NCBI RefSeq assembly: GCF_006439055.1
Contig: NZ_RCZC01000004.1
Span: forward strand, 254,242 to 318,241
Direction: 5' to 3'
DNA: 64,000 nt
Source of the DNA: Sphingomonas glacialis
Lineage (GTDB): Bacteria; Pseudomonadota; Alphaproteobacteria; Sphingomonadales; Sphingomonadaceae
In this document: piece after piece, positions 60,988 to 64,000 of the stretch
Layout: the number at the start of each line of letters is the position of its first letter
Position numbering within the stretch: position 1 is the stretch's first letter
Notes under the pieces: generated by a model
The model's database searches: none
What the model saw: only the letters and a program-made list of their open reading frames with translations
What the model was told of the DNA's origin: nothing
Made by a program: the position numbers and the translations under genes

Positions 60988-61320
60988 TCACAGAGACACA
61001 GGCGGCTTGGGTCTGCGGACCCGCTGCGGCATTCGCTCAATGTCGAGGAATAGACCCTGCTCGTCCTTCCTGGCATCAAGGATCTCTCCGAGGCTTTCGC
61101 CAAAGCCTAGAACGAAAAAGGACATGGCGTATGTGCCAAGCGCAACGGTTGGATCGCCCTTTTCCAGCTTGAGATACGTACTCTTGGCGACAACAATCCG
61201 TTCGGCCATCATGACCACAGTGAGGCTGCGCTTCTTGCGCGCCAGCGCGATATCGGCGCCAAGCTTTTTCAAGCTGCGTCTTACCGGAAGCGGAAGCGTA
61301 TCAACGACGGTCGATCGCAT
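60988..61320 (-). CDS. HipB-like XRE antitoxin, orphan
   Basis: 110 residues. HTH: LKKLGADIALARKKRSLTVV, MMAERIVVAKSTYLKLEKGD, then PTVALGTYAMSFFVLGFGES. The following LGEILDARKDEQGLFLDIER is typical of HipB partners of HipA kinases. In the usual order hipA would follow on the same strand; instead AbiEi begins 124 bases downstream and no HipA sequence is seen. Probably the remnant of a hipBA module displaced by AbiE. Confidence 0.8.
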   Translation of the reverse strand: MRSTVVDTLPLPVRRSLKKLGADIALARKKRSLTVVMMAERIVVAKSTYLKLEKGDPTVALGTYAMSFFVLGFGESLGEILDARKDEQGLFLDIERMPQRVRRPKPPVSL

Positions 61321-61833
61321 CTAGTGTCTCATATAAACGCCCATCTCGGCGATAAGGTGTCTTATACACGACCTTAACCGACTGTTGTTATAACCGATAT
61401 CGACGGACGACACCAGAACCCAGCCCAGGCGGCCCTGGGTCGCTGCGCGTGTCGGAAGCGGCTGAAGACAGTTGAACGGAAGATAATGGGTCTCGCTGCA
61501 GGCCGAATTCGACCAACTCACGCCGTTCTTCAACAAAGGTGTGAACGGCGGCTTCTCCCAAACCTGCCACTCACACTACGCGAACACGATGCGCGGCTTC
61601 GTGACCCATTCCAGCGATCCCCCTATTGAGTGAGAGGGGAGTGACCTGCCATGTCGGAAAACACCCCTTTTTCGGATATTATGCCGGCGATTGAGATCGT
61701 CGGCGTTCACAGTGAGTCTCAGCGGACGGGCGCGGCGGGGTCAGGCTTCTCAAAAGGGATCGCATTTTGGGAATTTCCGAGATTCGGGCCAAAGGGCGAC
61801 CCCTTTGATCCCCACCGTGCCGGTATCTGTAAG
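61321..61833. other. gap with weak ORFs
   Basis: A plus-strand reading (61490-61630: AEFDQLTPFFNKGVNGGFSQ, CHSHYANTMRGFVTHSSD) lacks a start after a TAA and may be gene debris. A 63-residue plus-strand frame 61651-61842 (MSENTPFSDIMPAIEIVG) has GGGGAG 11 bases upstream but no known family. Nothing else supported. Confidence 0.3.
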
Positions 61834-62439
61834 CTATGGTAGCGGAGGAATATTGCCGATGGCGGTCACGGCTTTAGCATCAACAGTTTGCATCGCAGGT
61901 AATACACTAGGATTAGATGGATAGCTTTGTCCTTCAAACCGCAATCGCGCATCGTAGCCTGTCGTGACGCCGCCTCCGGCGACCCGGACGCTCAAGTCGT
62001 GCCAGCCGTGGGTCGTACTAGACAATATACGAACGGGTAAACGACTGACTGAGACCCGGCCCACTTGACGATAACCGGAACGGATCGACGTGAGGATATA
62101 AAGATCGCAACCTCCGGTTCCGCAAAGATCAGCATTCCCCCCACCGACCGTTGCAACAGCATATATCAACGCTTCGGGCTGGTTGTCTCCATTCAAATCA
62201 GCGAATACTACGCCGTATCGTCTAAGATGATGGTCCTTAATGAAAGCGCTTACTCCATGAGGTACTTCCGGTATGCTCCAATGACAAGATGCAACTTCAT
62301 CTTTGGCTGGTGGCGGGCACGGCGCACCGTACACCTTCACTTCATTTCTATCGTTGCTTGGATGCCACCTTACCTGACCAGCAGGTGCGCCGTCTTCGGG
62401 TGCAGATAGCAGTCCCGCCAGAAAAAACGCCATCAGCAT
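61834..62439 (-). CDS. secreted hypothetical protein
   Basis: 201 residues with a signal peptide (MLMAFFLAGLLSAPE). FADLNGDNQPEALIYAVATV resembles a VCBS/FG-GAP calcium-loop motif (D-x-N-x-D-x-x-x-D/E). GTGGCDLYILTSIRSGYRQV and VTTGYDARLRFEGQSYPSNP follow, a pattern seen in small exported proteins of sphingomonads. Three such exported-protein genes lie in a row on this strand. Function unknown. Confidence 0.65.
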   Translation of the reverse strand: MLMAFFLAGLLSAPEDGAPAGQVRWHPSNDRNEVKVYGAPCPPPAKDEVASCHWSIPEVPHGVSAFIKDHHLRRYGVVFADLNGDNQPEALIYAVATVGGGNADLCGTGGCDLYILTSIRSGYRQVGRVSVSRLPVRILSSTTHGWHDLSVRVAGGGVTTGYDARLRFEGQSYPSNPSVLPAMQTVDAKAVTAIGNIPPLP

Positions 62440-62672
62440 CGGTCATTTCTCCATCGCTGACGCGGGTATACCGGATCGAAAACATGGCCGCTATTGCGGA
62501 GGCGACCGATGCGGCTTTCCCACAAACGAACAACGATAGAGAAGCCGACTGCATCCTCGAAACGGATCCTCCAGTGAGAACGCCAGCGGCTTCCCAAAAC
62601 TTGTCGCGCATGTGGATATGAGAACGGGTCTGCGTTGATCGCGAACGGCGATCTGTGGTGGGAAGCAGATGT

Positions 62673-63176
62673 TTAAGGGAGCGGCGTCGAAGGAAGGCAA
62701 GGCAGCAAGGCAGCCAAAGCATGTTCGACCCATATGGCAAGGGGAGTACCCCCGTTAGAAGTGATGGTGAGGTGTCCATTCCCGAACGACGATGGCGCCG
62801 TCAGTTCATAGTAATTTCCGTCCATAATCGGCGGAGGCGGCAGCTCACTGTCAACAATTGGCAAAGGTTGCGGCATTTGAAGCTTACCCATCCTAGTCAC
62901 GATCTGATGAATGGCAGGGCAATCAGTGCTGTTTATTACCGCGTCGATCTTTCTGGGAGAAAACTGCTGACTCCAGTTATAGCGGATTTTGTACTCAAGC
63001 CGATTGAGCCGCTCATCCCGGTACGCGGCAATATCTACCGTTTCCGTAATGTATATTAGCGACCGACTCATTTGGAACTGAGCAAAACCCGGCACGTCGT
63101 TCGGCTCGGAGGATAAAGCCGCAGAGATGAGCAAAGCGATTAACATGAGGGCTCCAAGTAGATGGCCGCAAGGCAA
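62673..63176 (-). CDS. secreted hypothetical protein
   Basis: 167 residues (or from the ATG at 63146). Signal peptide LGALMLIALLISAALSSEP; body SRSLIYITETVDIAAYRDER, KIRYNWSQQFSPRKIDAVIN, STDCPAIHQIVTRMGKLQMP. No domain recognised. Codon use is less GC-rich than in the central part of the window, as for its two neighbours. Confidence 0.55.
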   Translation of the reverse strand: MPCGHLLGALMLIALLISAALSSEPNDVPGFAQFQMSRSLIYITETVDIAAYRDERLNRLEYKIRYNWSQQFSPRKIDAVINSTDCPAIHQIVTRMGKLQMPQPLPIVDSELPPPPIMDGNYYELTAPSSFGNGHLTITSNGGTPLAIWVEHALAALLPCLPSTPLP

Positions 63177-63306
63177 TGCGGCCTCGTATGCGCACCTAAG
63201 TCTATCACCGCAAATAGGCGCTTTTGCCGACCCGGTTGTCGCGATAGGGTTGATTTTTGCGTCAGAACATATCGAGTCTGATCGCTAACTGCCTTTCGAC
63301 CTCTGC

Positions 63307-63747
63307 TCATACGAAGCGAGCGGACGACCCGTCCGCGAAACGGACCGACAGTCCCTTCTGATCAATGGACCACTTACGCGCGGTCTCCACCCGCAGCCAG
63401 AAGCGGTTCGCTATGGCCACAACACGCGCATTATCACACCCGACGACAGTGATAATCCTAGCACTTGCTCCGTCCGTCGCGAGCTTCCCGTGCATCTGGC
63501 CAGAAATATTCTCCCACTTCAGCTTGCCGGGGCCTATACTGTTGCATGCCCAGGTGCCGGTGACCGTGTGATCAGAATTGAACCTCAACGTTGCGACCTC
63601 CATTCCGCGCTCGATCACCCTTTCGCTCTGAAATTTTTCTAAAACCCAGACGTGATCCGACGGCCCGCGCTCGGCAGGGTGGGAAACCCCCGCGTCAGGG
63701 GAAAACGCGGCGAACATTCCAACGACCAATATGGCCCGCTTCGTCAC
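63307..63747 (-). CDS. META/HslJ-domain exported protein
   Basis: 146 residues. Signal peptide KRAILVVGMFAAFSPDAG; the META domain is read from DHVWVLEKFQSERVIERGME through LRFNSDHTVTGTWACNSIGP, then KLKWENISGQMHGKLATDGA with the conserved Cys in CNS and VVGCDNA. META-domain proteins (HslJ) are linked to heat-shock and novobiocin resistance in E. coli. Function here unknown. Confidence 0.75.
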   Translation of the reverse strand: MTKRAILVVGMFAAFSPDAGVSHPAERGPSDHVWVLEKFQSERVIERGMEVATLRFNSDHTVTGTWACNSIGPGKLKWENISGQMHGKLATDGASARIITVVGCDNARVVAIANRFWLRVETARKWSIDQKGLSVRFADGSSARFV

Positions 63748-63814
63748 TGTTTTGCCTCCGACTTTCCACTATCAGCGCGAGGGCATAGCACATTGTGACG
63801 ACCAGGTATGGTCG

Positions 63815-64000
63815 CTAGCGGAATGGCGACTTTGCCAAAAACGATCGAGTTTCGGGAATTTTGGGGGTGGCGGAAGCAAACGCGGTCAATGAGCGCTGAA
63901 TTGCATCAGCCAGACAGATCAGCTTGCCGAATAGAGACGGTGGGATCGCAGCGATGTTTTCGTCGTAGCTTTTCGGCCGTCGCGAGCGCACTTGCGACTT
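63815..64000 (-). CDS. 3' end of a gene running off the window
   Basis: 61 codons open from the window edge to a TAG at 63815-63817: RSRRPKSYDENIAAIPPSLF, GKLICLADAIQRSLTAFASA, then PETRSFLAKSPFR. Amino-acid composition looks coding. Family not recognised. Confidence 0.4.
   Translation of the reverse strand, partial: KSQVRSRRPKSYDENIAAIPPSLFGKLICLADAIQRSLTAFASATPKIPETRSFLAKSPFR

Noticed and set aside
62348..62779. 143-residue minus-strand ORF between two secreted-protein genes
   Set aside because: Overlaps both neighbours in other frames; only the middle 70 residues look protein-like and no start or family supports it.

Overview
The window is high-GC DNA from an alphaproteobacterium, most likely a Sphingomonas-type organism. 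The pointers are TonB-dependent receptors tied to carbohydrate and peptide loci, MucR/ROS regulators, a RibBX-type RibB with a dead cyclohydrolase half, an ECF sigma/NrsF pair, TadE/TadG remnants and a winged-helix protein type that I recall from sphingomonads. No rRNA or tRNA gene was found. Genus is inference; the gene content is read from the sequence.

Layout. 1-7.8 kb: a carbohydrate-use locus (TonB receptor, two DUF4038-type glycoside hydrolases, an MFS sugar transporter) with ribB embedded. 7.8-19.8 kb: small regulators and signalling genes (single-domain response regulators, a MASE1-PAS-GGDEF cyclase, MucR, LuxR-type HTH, RadC-like JAB protein) separated by long gene-poor, decayed stretches. 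19.9-22.2 kb: debris consisting of an IS110-type fragment, a doubly frameshifted purU and a broken soxG, the tail of a lost sarcosine-oxidase operon. 22.2-25.1 kb: a RES/Xre toxin-antitoxin pair whose start is abutted by 25 copies of a 9-bp repeat, then a winged-helix gene behind a 17-bp perfect inverted repeat. 25.4-33 kb: a GGDEF-EAL protein, a TonB receptor with a Tat-exported PLP enzyme, and a secreted methyltransferase-fold protein.

The most interesting region is 33.4-44.7 kb. A sigma-F-type ECF sigma factor and its NrsF anti-sigma sit between two bufferin-type copper-peptide units: bufA2-bufB-bufC-cytochrome P460 on the minus strand and bufA1-doxX on the plus strand. The plus-strand operon continues into a ferritin-like di-iron protein, a FabH-like ketosynthase and an ABC exporter. 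Next come a thioredoxin-like protein, CcdA and a Tat-exported HExxH protein, then DUF1223. Five sites fitting the Caulobacter sigma-F consensus (GTAACC-N16-CGAA, three of them exact) precede bufA2, the sigma gene itself, bufA1, the thioredoxin gene and DUF1223. I therefore read the whole block as one metal or thiol stress regulon. Both bufA genes are followed by a strong GC hairpin, which suggests that precursor is made in excess over the downstream enzymes.

45-55 kb: small regulators (XRE, MucR, Crp/Fnr), IS3 fragments, a Phd-PAS fusion, a PAS protein, a frameshifted PilZ gene, TadE/TadG and an intact PilZ gene, closing with IS5 and IS66 fragments. 55.5-61.3 kb: a defence-like cluster with a YhaO/YhaN-type nuclease-ATPase pair (the ATPase carries one frameshift), an AbiE toxin-antitoxin pair and an orphan HipB-like antitoxin. 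61.8-64 kb: small secreted proteins of unknown function, a META-domain protein, and the 3' end of a gene running off the window.
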